DNA from: Pseudomonadota bacterium
GTDB lineage: Bacteria > Pseudomonadota > Gammaproteobacteria > Burkholderiales > Burkholderiaceae_C
NCBI GenBank assembly: GCA_018241325.1
Contig: JAFEEB010000054.1
Coordinates: 17,942-52,795 of the forward strand
Length of the DNA stretch: 34,854 nucleotides
Direction of reading: 5' to 3'
In this document: positions 17,157 through 25,244 of the stretch, one piece after another
Layout: every line of letters begins with the position of its first letter
How positions within the stretch are numbered: the stretch's first letter is position 1
Translations under genes and position numbers: made by a program
The notes under the pieces: model-generated
Database searches by the model: none
Seen by the model: only the letters and a program-made list of their open reading frames with translations
Told to the model about the DNA's origin: nothing

Positions 17157-20100
17157 ACGCCGGCGGTCCCCTTGGCACGCGCACGCAAAGCGTTCCACAT
17201 CGGACGCCACAGGTCGGCTCCGGTCACGTCCAGCAACTCGCCCGCGTAGGCAATCCAGTCACTGTGCCGTGTGGCGCCGGGCTGCCCGATCGCCACGCCA
17301 TGCGCCTGGGCTCGCGCGCACACCAGTGCCGCGCGGCATTCGACCACGCGGTTGCCGCGCTGGCGCGACAGACCAATGACCTGCTGGGCGGATTGCGCGG
17401 CGGAACTCCACGCTCCACGCGCGGCCAGCGCCTCGGACCACAGCGCCCGCAACTCAACCTCGAAGTCGATCGCGACCCGCCGATCTCGCAAATAAGCCAG
17501 CCCCTCCTGAATCTGGCTGCACGCAACCGCGTAACGGTGACAAGCCATTTCCAGAAACGAGAGAAAGTAGGCGTCCGTGACGCGCAGGTAGTCGTTTTGC
17601 GGACCCGCGGCGCGGCCCTGCTGGCGCAGCCGGTCCCAGGCCTGCCGCGCGCGGCCTTGCAGACAATCCAGCTCCAGAGCGAGGCTTCGGTCAATCCCCT
17701 TCATCACGACGTCAGGCTCATGGCGCGACAACACCGCCAGCCGGTCGCGACACGCCTGCGCCTGGGCCAGGCGTCCCATGCGGCACAACACCCGCATGCG
17801 CAGACCGACAGCCCACTGCTCCACGTTGAAACCGATGAAATCGCTGTCGAACGCACTGACCTGCGCGATGCCAGCCAAGGCGATGTCGCTGGCGGCCAGC
17901 GCCTCGCGCAGCAACCCCGCCCAGCTGTAGGCCTGGCACAGCACCACATGCAGCATGGCCCGACGCCCCGCGTCGCCCGGCGGGGTGGGCATCGCGAGCA
18001 CGTCTTGCACGGCGAGCACGTAGTCATCGGCCGAACCGCCACCGGACTGCATCATGCGCGCATGCGCGAAGCGCAGCAACTGAGGCAGGCGCGGGTCAGC
18101 CCCGCTGGCCTGCGCGAGCGCACGGTCGACAAGTTGCGTGACTTCCTGCGCGCTGATCCCCACGCGCCAGCCCAGAAACACGATCCGCCCGGCCGCCAGC
18201 GCACTGAGTGCCCGAGCCTCGTCGCCGTGCGCCTCGCGCTCCAGCAGCATCAGCACCTTGCGCCACGCCGCGATGGACGCGCCTGCATCGCCGGTGCGCA
18301 GCCATTGCGCGGCGCGCACGGCCTGGCGCGCCGCCGGCAGGAGCCGGCCGGCCTGTTCCCAATGGTGCGCCGTCAGTGCGGCCAACTCCCCGGCATGCGG
18401 GCCGTGGGCGAAACGGTCCTCCATCACGGCAGCCACGCGCGCGTGCACCCCCTTCACGCGCACGCGCAACTGCGCGCCGTACGCAGCCTCCTGGATCACC
18501 GGGTGCACGAACGTCAGCGCACGCGCACCGTGGAGACCCTGGGCCGGTGCAATGAGCTCGGCCGCCTGGAGCCGACGCAGGGCGGGCGCCAGCCGGCCGA
18601 ACGGCAGACGCGCCACGCGTGCGAGCACCGCGGCATCGACATGCTTGCCGATCACGGCACACGTCTGAAGGATGCGCTTGTCGGCCGCCGGCAACGCATC
18701 GATGCGGGTGGTGACCAAGGCCTCGATGCTGTCTGGCAATTCGGCCGCCCAGCGCGCGGGATCAACGCCGGTACGGCGCAGGTGGCGCACCAACTCCTGC
18801 GCAAAAAATGGGTTGCCCTGGCTGCGCGCAGCAATGCGGTCGATCCAGACCTCCTGGTCGTCTCCGGGCATCACCGCCACGGCATCCGGCCGTTGCGGCA
18901 CGGCCAGCCGCTCAGCCACGATGGCGCACATGGCCAGCGGCGCCAGCGCGCCCAGCGGCAGCACGGCGGCGTGAGGCAGATGCGACCACGGCGGCGGCAG
19001 GCTGCGTCGATGGTTGACCACCAGCAGGGTTTGCGTGGCGACCAACGCATCGGCCAGCACGTTCAGGATGGGCCAACTCGCCAGGTCGAGCCAATGCAGA
19101 TCGTCGACCACGAGCAGGCGCAGCGTCTCGGCATCGGCGCGCACCAGATCGGCCAACAAGGCCAGCAGCTGCAACTGACGCGAGTCCTGGCCCGCCAGCC
19201 GATGCCCGTGCCGCTGCGCGTCGTCGGCCACGCCCATCAGATCGTGCACGAGGGCCGCGTCGGCGGCGTCGGGGTGGCCGGCACGCTGCAGCGCCGCATC
19301 GATGCGCCGACGCAAGTCGCCCGCCGCCAGATCGGGCGAGGCGTCCAGACACAGGGTGGCCACCACTTCGCGCGCCGGCCGCAACGGCAGGGCGTGACTG
19401 AGCGGGTGGACCTGGACCCAGACCACGCGCGCACCGATGTCCTGGCAGCGGCGCGCGAATTCGGCGCACAGGCGCGTCTTGCCGCTGCCGGCCTCGCCGC
19501 TGACGCACACGATCTGGCCCTGACCGGCGCGCGTGCGGCCCAGCGCGTGCACCAGTTGCGCCATCTCGTCACCACGGCCGATGAAGCGCCCGGCGCGCGC
19601 GGCCGGGTCGGGCACCGAGGCACCGACGACGTCCAGGCGCAGCGCGAACAGCGCCACGGGATGGGCGATGCCCTTCAGCGGGAAACTGCCGATCGGCCGC
19701 GCCGCCAGCAGGCCCGGGCGCAGCAGGTGGCGCGTCTCCTCGGTCAACAGCACCTGGCCGGGCGCGGCCTGCGCGGCCACGCGGCTGGCCAGGTGGATGG
19801 CCACGCCGTGCGCGCCGCCGCCGCGCCGGTCGCCGGCCTCGGTCGGGTCCGAGGCCACCTTGCCGGTGTGCAGCCCCACGCGCAGCGTCAGGCCGGCGCC
19901 TCCTTGCACGGGGTCGAAAGCCTGCTGCATGCGCGCCGCCGCCAGGCAGGCCTGCTCGGCGTGCTGCTCCAGCGCCAGCGGCACGCCGAACAAGGCCATG
20001 ATGCCGTCGCCCAGGGTGCGCAGCACGGTGCCGTGGTGCTGCTCGACGATGCGCACGATGCGCTCAACGGCGGGCTGCAGCCGCTGCATCGCCTGCTCGG

Positions 20101-20287
20101 GACTGAGCTCGGCAATCTGCCGGGTGGAATCGACGATGTCGGCGAACAGGATGGTCGCCGCCTTGACCTCACCCCAGTCGACGGACGGTGGCGCGGCGGC
20201 GGCGGCCAGCGGCTGCCCGCACGCGGCGCAAAAGCGGTCGGCCGCGCCGCAGGCTGCATGGCAATGGGCGCAAAAACGGCTGGCCAT
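17153..20287 (-). CDS. Zinc ribbon-class III cyclase-ATPase-helical repeat protein
   Basis: A 1044-residue multidomain signalling protein. A zinc ribbon at residues 6-24 (CAHC and CAAC) is followed by a class III nucleotide cyclase domain (about 40-215). Its metal-binding aspartates are D50 (FADIVDST) and D94 (LGDGIMALFG); the usual transition-state Asn position reads His (AIHLASR, H165), as I recall in other ATPase-linked cyclases. An AAA/STAND ATPase follows, with Walker A GEAGSGKT (264-271) and Walker B LLVVDDLHW (391-399). The C-terminal half, about 600 residues, is Ala/Leu-rich and probably TPR-like. Predicted role: synthesis of cAMP or cGMP controlled by the ATPase and repeat domains. 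The Crp-type gene lies 152 nt upstream. Activity and the nucleotide made are inferred. Confidence 0.92.
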   Translation of the reverse strand: MASRFCAHCHAACGAADRFCAACGQPLAAAAAPPSVDWGEVKAATILFADIVDSTRQIAELSPEQAMQRLQPAVERIVRIVEQHHGTVLRTLGDGIMALFGVPLALEQHAEQACLAAARMQQAFDPVQGGAGLTLRVGLHTGKVASDPTEAGDRRGGGAHGVAIHLASRVAAQAAPGQVLLTEETRHLLRPGLLAARPIGSFPLKGIAHPVALFALRLDVVGASVPDPAARAGRFIGRGDEMAQLVHALGRTRAGQGQIVCVSGEAGSGKTRLCAEFARRCQDIGARVVWVQVHPLSHALPLRPAREVVATLCLDASPDLAAGDLRRRIDAALQRAGHPDAADAALVHDLMGVADDAQRHGHRLAGQDSRQLQLLALLADLVRADAETLRLLVVDDLHWLDLASWPILNVLADALVATQTLLVVNHRRSLPPPWSHLPHAAVLPLGALAPLAMCAIVAERLAVPQRPDAVAVMPGDDQEVWIDRIAARSQGNPFFAQELVRHLRRTGVDPARWAAELPDSIEALVTTRIDALPAADKRILQTCAVIGKHVDAAVLARVARLPFGRLAPALRRLQAAELIAPAQGLHGARALTFVHPVIQEAAYGAQLRVRVKGVHARVAAVMEDRFAHGPHAGELAALTAHHWEQAGRLLPAARQAVRAAQWLRTGDAGASIAAWRKVLMLLEREAHGDEARALSALAAGRIVFLGWRVGISAQEVTQLVDRALAQASGADPRLPQLLRFAHARMMQSGGGSADDYVLAVQDVLAMPTPPGDAGRRAMLHVVLCQAYSWAGLLREALAASDIALAGIAQVSAFDSDFIGFNVEQWAVGLRMRVLCRMGRLAQAQACRDRLAVLSRHEPDVVMKGIDRSLALELDCLQGRARQAWDRLRQQGRAAGPQNDYLRVTDAYFLSFLEMACHRYAVACSQIQEGLAYLRDRRVAIDFEVELRALWSEALAARGAWSSAAQSAQQVIGLSRQRGNRVVECRAALVCARAQAHGVAIGQPGATRHSDWIAYAGELLDVTGADLWRPMWNALRARAKGTAGV

Positions 20288-20409
20288 CGCTCACGCGCCG
20301 TGCGCCCACGGGCGCGGCGTGGGTGCGGGCGAAACCGGAAGTGGCGGCGGCATGCCCGGATGCTAACCGCGTTGAATGGCGGCGCGCCTGCCTTGCGACG
20401 CCATTTTTG

Positions 20410-20431
20410 TCATCCCTCAAGGGAGGGATGA
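20410..20431. other. Stem-loop after the Crp-type gene
   Basis: A perfect 9-bp stem, TCATCCCTC (20410-20418) and GAGGGATGA (20423-20431), with a 4-nt loop begins nine bases beyond the Crp stop. Leftward it is followed by ACAAAAATGG rather than a U-run, so it is not a standard terminator; it may stabilise the mRNA 3' end or separate crp from the cyclase gene. Confidence 0.55.
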
Positions 20432-20439
20432 ATGCGCCC

Positions 20440-21120
20440 TCACCACCGCGCCGGCAGCGGCTTGAGCAGCACCAGGCGCCGCTCGCGCGTGGCGACGTAG
20501 GCGCCGACCTCCAGGTCCTTCAGCAGGCGGCTGACCATCTCGCGCGAGCAGGCCAGGTGGCTGGCGATCTGCTGATGCGTCAGGCGCTCGCGCAGGGTGC
20601 GCCCGCCTTGCGCGTCCGGCGGGTCGGCCAGTTGATCGAGCAAGCGCGTGAGGCGGCCATAGACGTCGATCAAGGCCACGCTGCGGGCGTTGTCGGTGGC
20701 CAGCCGCGCACGCCGGATCAGGCGCGCCATCAGCTCGAGCGCGAAGTCGGGATGCTCGGCAATGTGGGCCAGCAGTTGCTCGCGCGTGACGACGGCGCAG
20801 ACCGTGGGCTCGGCGGCCTCCACGCTGGCCGAGCGCGGGCCGCCGTCGAGCGCCATCTCGCCCACGTACTCGCCCGGGCCGTACAGGCCCAGCGTCAGCT
20901 CCTTGCCATTGGCGTCGGCCACGAAGGCGCGCAGCCGGCCGGCACGCACGATGTACAGGGTGTCGCCGCGCTCGCCCTCCTGGATGATGAGCGTGCCGCG
21001 CCGGTAGCGGCGCTCGGCGCCGCGCTGCGCCAGCGCCTCGACGTGGGCCGAGGCGTGGACCAAGGGGGGCAAGCCGGTGGCCGGGGCAGGGTTCGAGCCT
21101 TCAGGCGCGGGGGGCGACAT
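20440..21120 (-). CDS. Crp/Fnr-family transcriptional regulator
   Basis: A 226-residue regulator. The N-terminal cyclic-nucleotide-binding fold (about 20-135) keeps the phosphate-cassette residues of E. coli CRP: YVGEMAL (G87, E88) and PRSAS (R96, S97). No Fnr-type N-terminal cysteine cluster is present. A dimerisation helix (about 125-160) leads to the HTH LTHQQIASHLACSREMVSRLLKDL (180-203), very close to the CRP recognition helix pattern. It is therefore likely to bind cAMP or cGMP and a CRP-like DNA site. It lies six bases after the LuxR-type gene and before a cyclase gene, which suggests one signalling operon. The first 20 residues are Pro/Ala-rich. Confidence 0.94.
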   Translation of the reverse strand: MSPPAPEGSNPAPATGLPPLVHASAHVEALAQRGAERRYRRGTLIIQEGERGDTLYIVRAGRLRAFVADANGKELTLGLYGPGEYVGEMALDGGPRSASVEAAEPTVCAVVTREQLLAHIAEHPDFALELMARLIRRARLATDNARSVALIDVYGRLTRLLDQLADPPDAQGGRTLRERLTHQQIASHLACSREMVSRLLKDLEVGAYVATRERRLVLLKPLPARW

Positions 21121-21126
21121 GCCCCA

Positions 21127-21825
21127 TCATACAAACTGAAACCCCGCGGATGCCGGCCGCCGCGCGGCGCCGCCCTCGCCGCACGAAGCGCCGACCACCG
21201 GTGGCAGGCTGAGCACGCACTGCACCAGCTGGCGGATGCCCCCGGCGCCGGTCTTGTCGCGCAGCGCACGCACCTGGGTGCGCACGGTGGATTCGGCCAC
21301 GCCGTGCTGCACGGCGATCTCGTCCACTTCGCGGCCGTCGCACAGCGCGCGCAGCACGGATTCCTCGGTCGGTGTCAGGCAGTGCTCGCGAGCGAACATC
21401 TGCAACGCCAGGTTGTCGCCGATGCGCTGGCGCGCCATCACCAGCAGCACGCTGCCGGCGGCGGCGCCGGGCGCGGGGGCCAGCGGGATGACGGACAGCG
21501 GCAGGCACTGCTCGCCATGCGTCAGGTACAGCAGGCGGCGGCGGCCCTGCACGGCGCCCTGGATGGCCGCCATCAACTGCTCGGTCAGTGCCGAGCTGCG
21601 GCCGGTGACGACGCCGCCCGGGCTGGCGAACAGCAGACGGCCGATGGCCAACTCGTGGCGGGCAAGATGGTTGGCGTGCAACACCGCGCCCTGTGCAGTG
21701 ACCAGCACCAGCCCGTAGTCGATCTCGTCCAGCAAACGCAGCACGAAGCTGGCTTGCAGGTTGTCGGCCTTTTCGGTCTTGACGGGCTGGCGGGTCTCCT
21801 CCCTGACTGCTGCGACGACTTCCAT
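21127..21825 (-). CDS. LuxR-type HTH regulator
   Basis: A protein of about 232 residues with a C-terminal LuxR/FixJ-type HTH (about 150-205): LTPTEESVLRALCDGREVDEIAVQHGVAESTVRTQVRALRDK in outline. The N-terminal half resembles a degenerate PAS-like sensor (ALRLLDEIDYGLVLVTAQGAVLHAN type), a common arrangement in orphan LuxR proteins. No receiver domain is present. The start at 21825 is chosen because GGAG stands six bases before it; ATG 21837 and GTG 21852 are in-frame alternatives. The C-terminal 25 residues are Gly/Ala-rich. The crp-type gene follows after six bases. Confidence 0.9.
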   Translation of the reverse strand: MEVVAAVREETRQPVKTEKADNLQASFVLRLLDEIDYGLVLVTAQGAVLHANHLARHELAIGRLLFASPGGVVTGRSSALTEQLMAAIQGAVQGRRRLLYLTHGEQCLPLSVIPLAPAPGAAAGSVLLVMARQRIGDNLALQMFAREHCLTPTEESVLRALCDGREVDEIAVQHGVAESTVRTQVRALRDKTGAGGIRQLVQCVLSLPPVVGASCGEGGAARRPASAGFQFV

Positions 21826-21900
21826 GGTGTTCTCCATCGGCGCTTGGCGCACGGCTCTTGGCGCATGGGGACAGTCTAGGAAGTCGCGCCATGGATTGCA

Positions 21901-21935
21901 GTGACTGGGTCACGCGCGTTTTGTGATCCATTCAC
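21901..21935. promoter_or_regulatory. Paired GTGA-N5-TCAC operators upstream of the LuxR-Crp genes
   Basis: GTGACTGGGTCAC (21901-21913) and GTGATCCATTCAC (21923-21935) share the same GTGA-N5-TCAC form, with centres exactly 22 bp apart (two helical turns). The half sites are those of CRP (TGTGA/TCACA), but the gap is five bases rather than six. A possible -10 (TAGACT on the minus strand, 21873-21878) would place the centres near -41 and -63, the usual CRP activating positions. This is inference: the -10 match is weak. Confidence 0.6.
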
Positions 21936-22023
21936 CTTTCGGCGCGCGCCCGCTCGAAGTGTGCAATGCGACCTTGCATTGCTGCTTTGGCGCCACAGGG
22001 CCGTGCCATGGCGCACGCGCTGG

Positions 22024-22680
22024 TCAGCGATCGCGCACGAAGGGGTTGTGCCGGCGCTCGGCGCCAAACGTGCTTTCGGGCCCGTGGCCGGGGATGAACA
22101 CCGTCTCGTCGCCCATGGGCCACAGCCGCTCGCGAATGCTGGCGATCAGTTGCTCGTGGTTGCCGCCCGGAAAGTCGGTGCGCCCGATGCTGCCGGCAAA
22201 CAGCACGTCGCCCACGAAGGCGCGCTCGGCCTGCGGCGAATGAAACACCACGTGACCCGGCGTGTGGCCCGGGCAGTGGCGCACGTCCAGCACGCACTGG
22301 CCCACCTGCACCGTGTCGCCGTCGTGCAGCCAGCGCGTGGGCGTGAACGGCTCGGCCGCCGGAAAGCCGAACATGCGGCCCTGCTCGGCCAGGCCGTCGA
22401 TCCAGAACTGGTCGCCCGGATGCGGGCCGACGATGGGCAGGCCACGGCGGCGCGCCAACTCGGCCGTGCCGCCGGCGTGGTCGATGTGCGCGTGCGTGAG
22501 CCAGATCTGGCGCAAGTCCACCCCCAGCGCCTGCACGGCCGCCTCGATGCGCGGCAGGTCGCCGCCGGGGTCGATCACCGCGGCCTCCTTCGTCTGCTCG
22601 CACCAGACGATGGAGCAGTTTTGCTGGAAGGGGGTGACAGGGATGGTTTGGTAGTGCAGGCGGGGGGTTGGAGACGTCAT
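22024..22680 (-). CDS. Metallo-beta-lactamase-fold hydrolase (glyoxalase II-like)
   Basis: A 218-residue enzyme with the dinuclear-metal motif THAHIDH (62-68), a later His in GHTPGH, an Asp in FVGDVLF, and the final His in PGHGPEST. This is the YcbL-like branch of the glyoxalase II family: compact, without the C-terminal helical domain of true GloB. Thioester hydrolysis is possible but the substrate is unproven. The start at 22680 gives the normal family N-terminus (YQTIPVTPFQQNCSI); a longer frame to 22764 would run into the divergent aldolase gene and is rejected. Upstream DNA (68 bp) is shared with that gene. Confidence 0.93.
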   Translation of the reverse strand: MTSPTPRLHYQTIPVTPFQQNCSIVWCEQTKEAAVIDPGGDLPRIEAAVQALGVDLRQIWLTHAHIDHAGGTAELARRRGLPIVGPHPGDQFWIDGLAEQGRMFGFPAAEPFTPTRWLHDGDTVQVGQCVLDVRHCPGHTPGHVVFHSPQAERAFVGDVLFAGSIGRTDFPGGNHEQLIASIRERLWPMGDETVFIPGHGPESTFGAERRHNPFVRDR

Positions 22681-22748
22681 GGCGCAAGGCGGAACAATTC
22701 GCTTGATTGTCCACGCTTCGCGCCCGCGTGGGTCGCCATAATCAAACC

Positions 22749-23495
22749 ATGTCCGCCCGCCCACCCCGCACCGAAAGCCAGGTGCGCACCGACCTGGCCG
22801 CCGCCTACCGCATGGCCGCCGTCAATCGCTGGGACGACACCATCTACACCCACCTGTCGGCCAGCGTGCCGGGCGAGCGGGGGCATTACCTGATCAACCG
22901 CTTCGGCCTGGGTTTCGACGAGGTCACGGCCTCCAACCTGGTCAAGGTCAACGTCGCCGGGCAGGTGGTGGATGGCTCGGCGGCGCACGTCAACCCCAGC
23001 GGCTTTGCCATTCATGGTGCGGTGCATGCGGCGCGGCCCGACGTGGAGTGCGTGATCCACCTGCACACGCCCTGGGGCGTGGCCCTCAGCATGCTGCCGG
23101 ACGGCTTGCAGCCCACCTCGCAATGGGCCATGCGCCTGCACCAAAGGCTGGACCGCCACCCCTACGAAGGGCTGGCGCTGGGCGCGGACGAGCAACAGCG
23201 CCTGGTGGCCGCGCTGGGCAGCCTGGATGGCCTGCTGCTGGAAAACCACGGCCCGCTGGTCGTCGGTCGCACGGTCGCCGAGGCCTGGATGCTGATGCAC
23301 ATGCTGGAGCGCGCCGCGCAGGCGCAGCTGCGCGCCATGGCCGCCACCGGCGGGCGCGTGATGCAGGCCGCGCCCGAGCTGGCCGCCCTGACCTACCGGC
23401 AATGGGTGGGCGACGGCCGCGAATGGGACGGCGATGCGGAGTGGCCCGCCCTGCTGCGCCGCGTGGAGCGCATGCACCCCGGTTTCAAAGACTGA
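22749..23495 (+). CDS. Class II aldolase/adducin family protein
   Basis: A 248-residue protein. It has YTHLSASVPG near residue 35, the substrate-loop region NPSGFAIHGAVHAARPD, the zinc-ligand pair in HLHTPWGVALS, and a third ligand in LLLENHGPLVVGRTVAEA. Members cleave or epimerise phosphorylated or hydroxylated sugars, but many of this subgroup are of unknown substrate. A CATAAT box (22737-22742) ends six bases before the ATG and no Shine-Dalgarno sequence is visible, so the mRNA may be leaderless. A tautomerase gene follows after 20 nt. Confidence 0.9.
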   Translation: MSARPPRTESQVRTDLAAAYRMAAVNRWDDTIYTHLSASVPGERGHYLINRFGLGFDEVTASNLVKVNVAGQVVDGSAAHVNPSGFAIHGAVHAARPDVECVIHLHTPWGVALSMLPDGLQPTSQWAMRLHQRLDRHPYEGLALGADEQQRLVAALGSLDGLLLENHGPLVVGRTVAEAWMLMHMLERAAQAQLRAMAATGGRVMQAAPELAALTYRQWVGDGREWDGDAEWPALLRRVERMHPGFKD

Positions 23496-23515
23496 ATTTT
23501 TGGAGAACACCCACC

Positions 23516-23728
23516 ATGCCCACCATCCGCGTCGAGCTGTTCGAAGGCCGCACGCCCGAGCAAAAGCGCGCCCTGGCCGCCGCCCTGACCGAAGCCACCG
23601 TGCGCACCCTGGGCGGCTCGCCCGATGGCGTGGACGTGCTGTTCTTCGACATTGCCCGCCAGGACTGGGCCACGGGCGGCGTGCTGTGGAGCGACAAGGG
23701 CGCGCCGCCGCCCGCCAGCGGCGGTTGA
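23516..23728 (+). CDS. 4-oxalocrotonate tautomerase-family protein
   Basis: A 70-residue protein that begins Met-Pro, so the catalytic Pro1 would be exposed after Met removal. Arg11 of 4-oxalocrotonate tautomerase is kept (FEGRTPEQK), but the position of Arg39 is Asp and that of Phe50 is Trp, so the substrate is probably not the classical one. TGGAGA lies 10-15 nt upstream of the start. It is co-directional with the aldolase gene, suggesting a joint pathway, perhaps degradation of an oxo or hydroxy acid (inference). Confidence 0.88.
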   Translation: MPTIRVELFEGRTPEQKRALAAALTEATVRTLGGSPDGVDVLFFDIARQDWATGGVLWSDKGAPPPASGG

Positions 23729-23768
23729 TGACCCGCCGCAGCACACGCCGTTTGCTACATTAAACAGA

Positions 23769-23798
23769 GCTGCTTGCGCAATATTGGCAAGCGCTGCG
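23769..23798. repeat. Repeat B, copy 4
   Basis: A hairpin-like element with GCTGCTTGCGC on the left and GGCAAGCGCTGC on the right around an AATATT centre. It lies between the convergent stops of the tautomerase (23728) and pyruvate kinase (23810) genes, so it could act as a shared 3' structure. There is no long T-run on either side. Confidence 0.6.
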
Positions 23799-23809
23799 GC
23801 CCACAAACA

Positions 23810-25231
23810 TCACACAATGCCGATGTGCATCAGGTTGGTGGTGCCACTCTGACCGAAGGGCACGCCGGCAATGGCCACGTAGGGGTCGCCCGGCTGGCCG
23901 AAGCCCTCGCGGCGCACCAGGTCGCCGGCCAGCATGCGCACCTCGTTGAACTCGGTGACCTCGCTGACGTGCAGCGAATGCACGCCCCAGGCCAGCACCA
24001 GGCGGCGCGCGGCGGCGCGTTGCGGAGTGAGGCTGAGGATGGGCGCCTCCGCGCGCTCGCGCGCGACGCGCAGGCTGGTGGCGCCCGAATGCGTGGCGCA
24101 CACGATGGCGGCCGGGCGCAGCAGGGCCACGGCGCGGCGCATGGCGCAGCACACCGCGTCGGGCACGCTGGTCTGGCCGGGGACGTTGGCGCTTTGCGAG
24201 GCTTCGAGAAACTGGCGGTACAGCGGGTCGGCCTCCACGCGCTCGATGATGCGGTTCATGATGCGCACCGCCTCGATGGGGTGCTTGCCGGCGGCGGACT
24301 CGGCCGAGAGCATCACGGCGTCGGCGCCGTCGTAGATGGCGGTGGCCACGTCGGAGGCTTCGGCGCGCGTGGGCACCGGGCTTTCGATCATCGACTCGAG
24401 CATTTGCGTGGCGACGATGACGGGCTTGCCGCGCTTGCGGCAGGCGCGCACGATGCGCTTTTGCAGCGGCGGCACGCTCTCGGCGGGCATCTCCACGCCC
24501 AGGTCGCCGCGCGCCACCATCACGGCGTCGGCAGCTTCGATGACTTCGTCCAGGCGCTCGATGGCGGCGGGTTTTTCGAGCTTGGCGACCAGTCCGGCCC
24601 GCTGGCCGACCAGCGCGCGCGCCTCGTGCACGTCTTCGGGCCGCTGCACGAAGCTGAGGGCCACCCAGTCCACCTCCAGCTCCAGCGCCACCGCCAGGTC
24701 GCGCCGGTCTTTTTCGGTCAGCGCCGAGATGGGCAGCACCACGCCGGGCACGTTCACGCCCTTGCGGTCGGACAGCTTGCCGCCCGCCATCACCGTGGTG
24801 TCGGCGCCGCGCGCGTCGCAGCGCTCGACCTTCAGGCGCAGCTTGCCGTCGTCCAGCAGCAGTTCGGCGCCGGGCACCAGGGCGGCAAAAATCTCGGGGT
24901 GCGGCAGTTGCACGGCCTGCGCGCTGCCGGCGATGGCATCGAGTTGCAGACGAAAGGCCTGGCCGTCCTGCAACTGCACGGGGCCGCCCTCGAAGGTGCC
25001 CACGCGCAGCTTGGGGCCTTGCAGGTCGGCCAGGATGGCGATGGGGCGGCCATGCTTTTGCTCGATGGCGCGCAGCGCCGCCACGCGGGCGCGGTGGTCG
25101 TCGGCGGCGCCGTGGCTGAAGTTGAGGCGAAACACATCGACGCCGGCCAGAAACAGCTGCTCGATGACGGCGGGCTCGCTGCTGGCGGGGCCCAGGGTGG
25201 CGACGATCTTGGCGTTGCGGGTGCGGCGCAT
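23810..25231 (-). CDS. pyk: Pyruvate kinase
   Basis: A 473-residue glycolytic enzyme that converts phosphoenolpyruvate and ADP to pyruvate and ATP. Conserved stretches are TKIVATLGP-like AKIVATLGPAS near the N-terminus, FRLNFSHG, ADLQGPKLRVG, the active-site Lys region LVAKLEKPAAIE, the metal-binding MVARGDLGVEMP, VIVATQMLESM and the PTRAEASDVATAIYDGADAVMLS signature. Length is standard. It is the last gene of the glyoxylate operon, 13 nt after the glycerate kinase stop, so it would be co-induced with glyoxylate use. The organism may have another pyk elsewhere for glycolysis (inference). Confidence 0.97.
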   Translation of the reverse strand: MRRTRNAKIVATLGPASSEPAVIEQLFLAGVDVFRLNFSHGAADDHRARVAALRAIEQKHGRPIAILADLQGPKLRVGTFEGGPVQLQDGQAFRLQLDAIAGSAQAVQLPHPEIFAALVPGAELLLDDGKLRLKVERCDARGADTTVMAGGKLSDRKGVNVPGVVLPISALTEKDRRDLAVALELEVDWVALSFVQRPEDVHEARALVGQRAGLVAKLEKPAAIERLDEVIEAADAVMVARGDLGVEMPAESVPPLQKRIVRACRKRGKPVIVATQMLESMIESPVPTRAEASDVATAIYDGADAVMLSAESAAGKHPIEAVRIMNRIIERVEADPLYRQFLEASQSANVPGQTSVPDAVCCAMRRAVALLRPAAIVCATHSGATSLRVARERAEAPILSLTPQRAAARRLVLAWGVHSLHVSEVTEFNEVRMLAGDLVRREGFGQPGDPYVAIAGVPFGQSGTTNLMHIGIV

Positions 25232-25244
25232 GGTGCGGTTGGGC

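Noticed and set aside
17264-20431. A 1055-codon open frame on the plus strand opposite the cyclase gene
   Set aside because: It is a by-product of GC-rich third positions in the minus-strand gene: the translation is Arg/Gln/His-rich with no domain, while the minus frame has clear cyclase and ATPase motifs.
22681-22764. N-terminal extension of the metallo-beta-lactamase-fold gene
   Set aside because: The extension overlaps the start of the divergent aldolase gene and is not part of the family; the ATG at 22680 gives the usual N-terminus.
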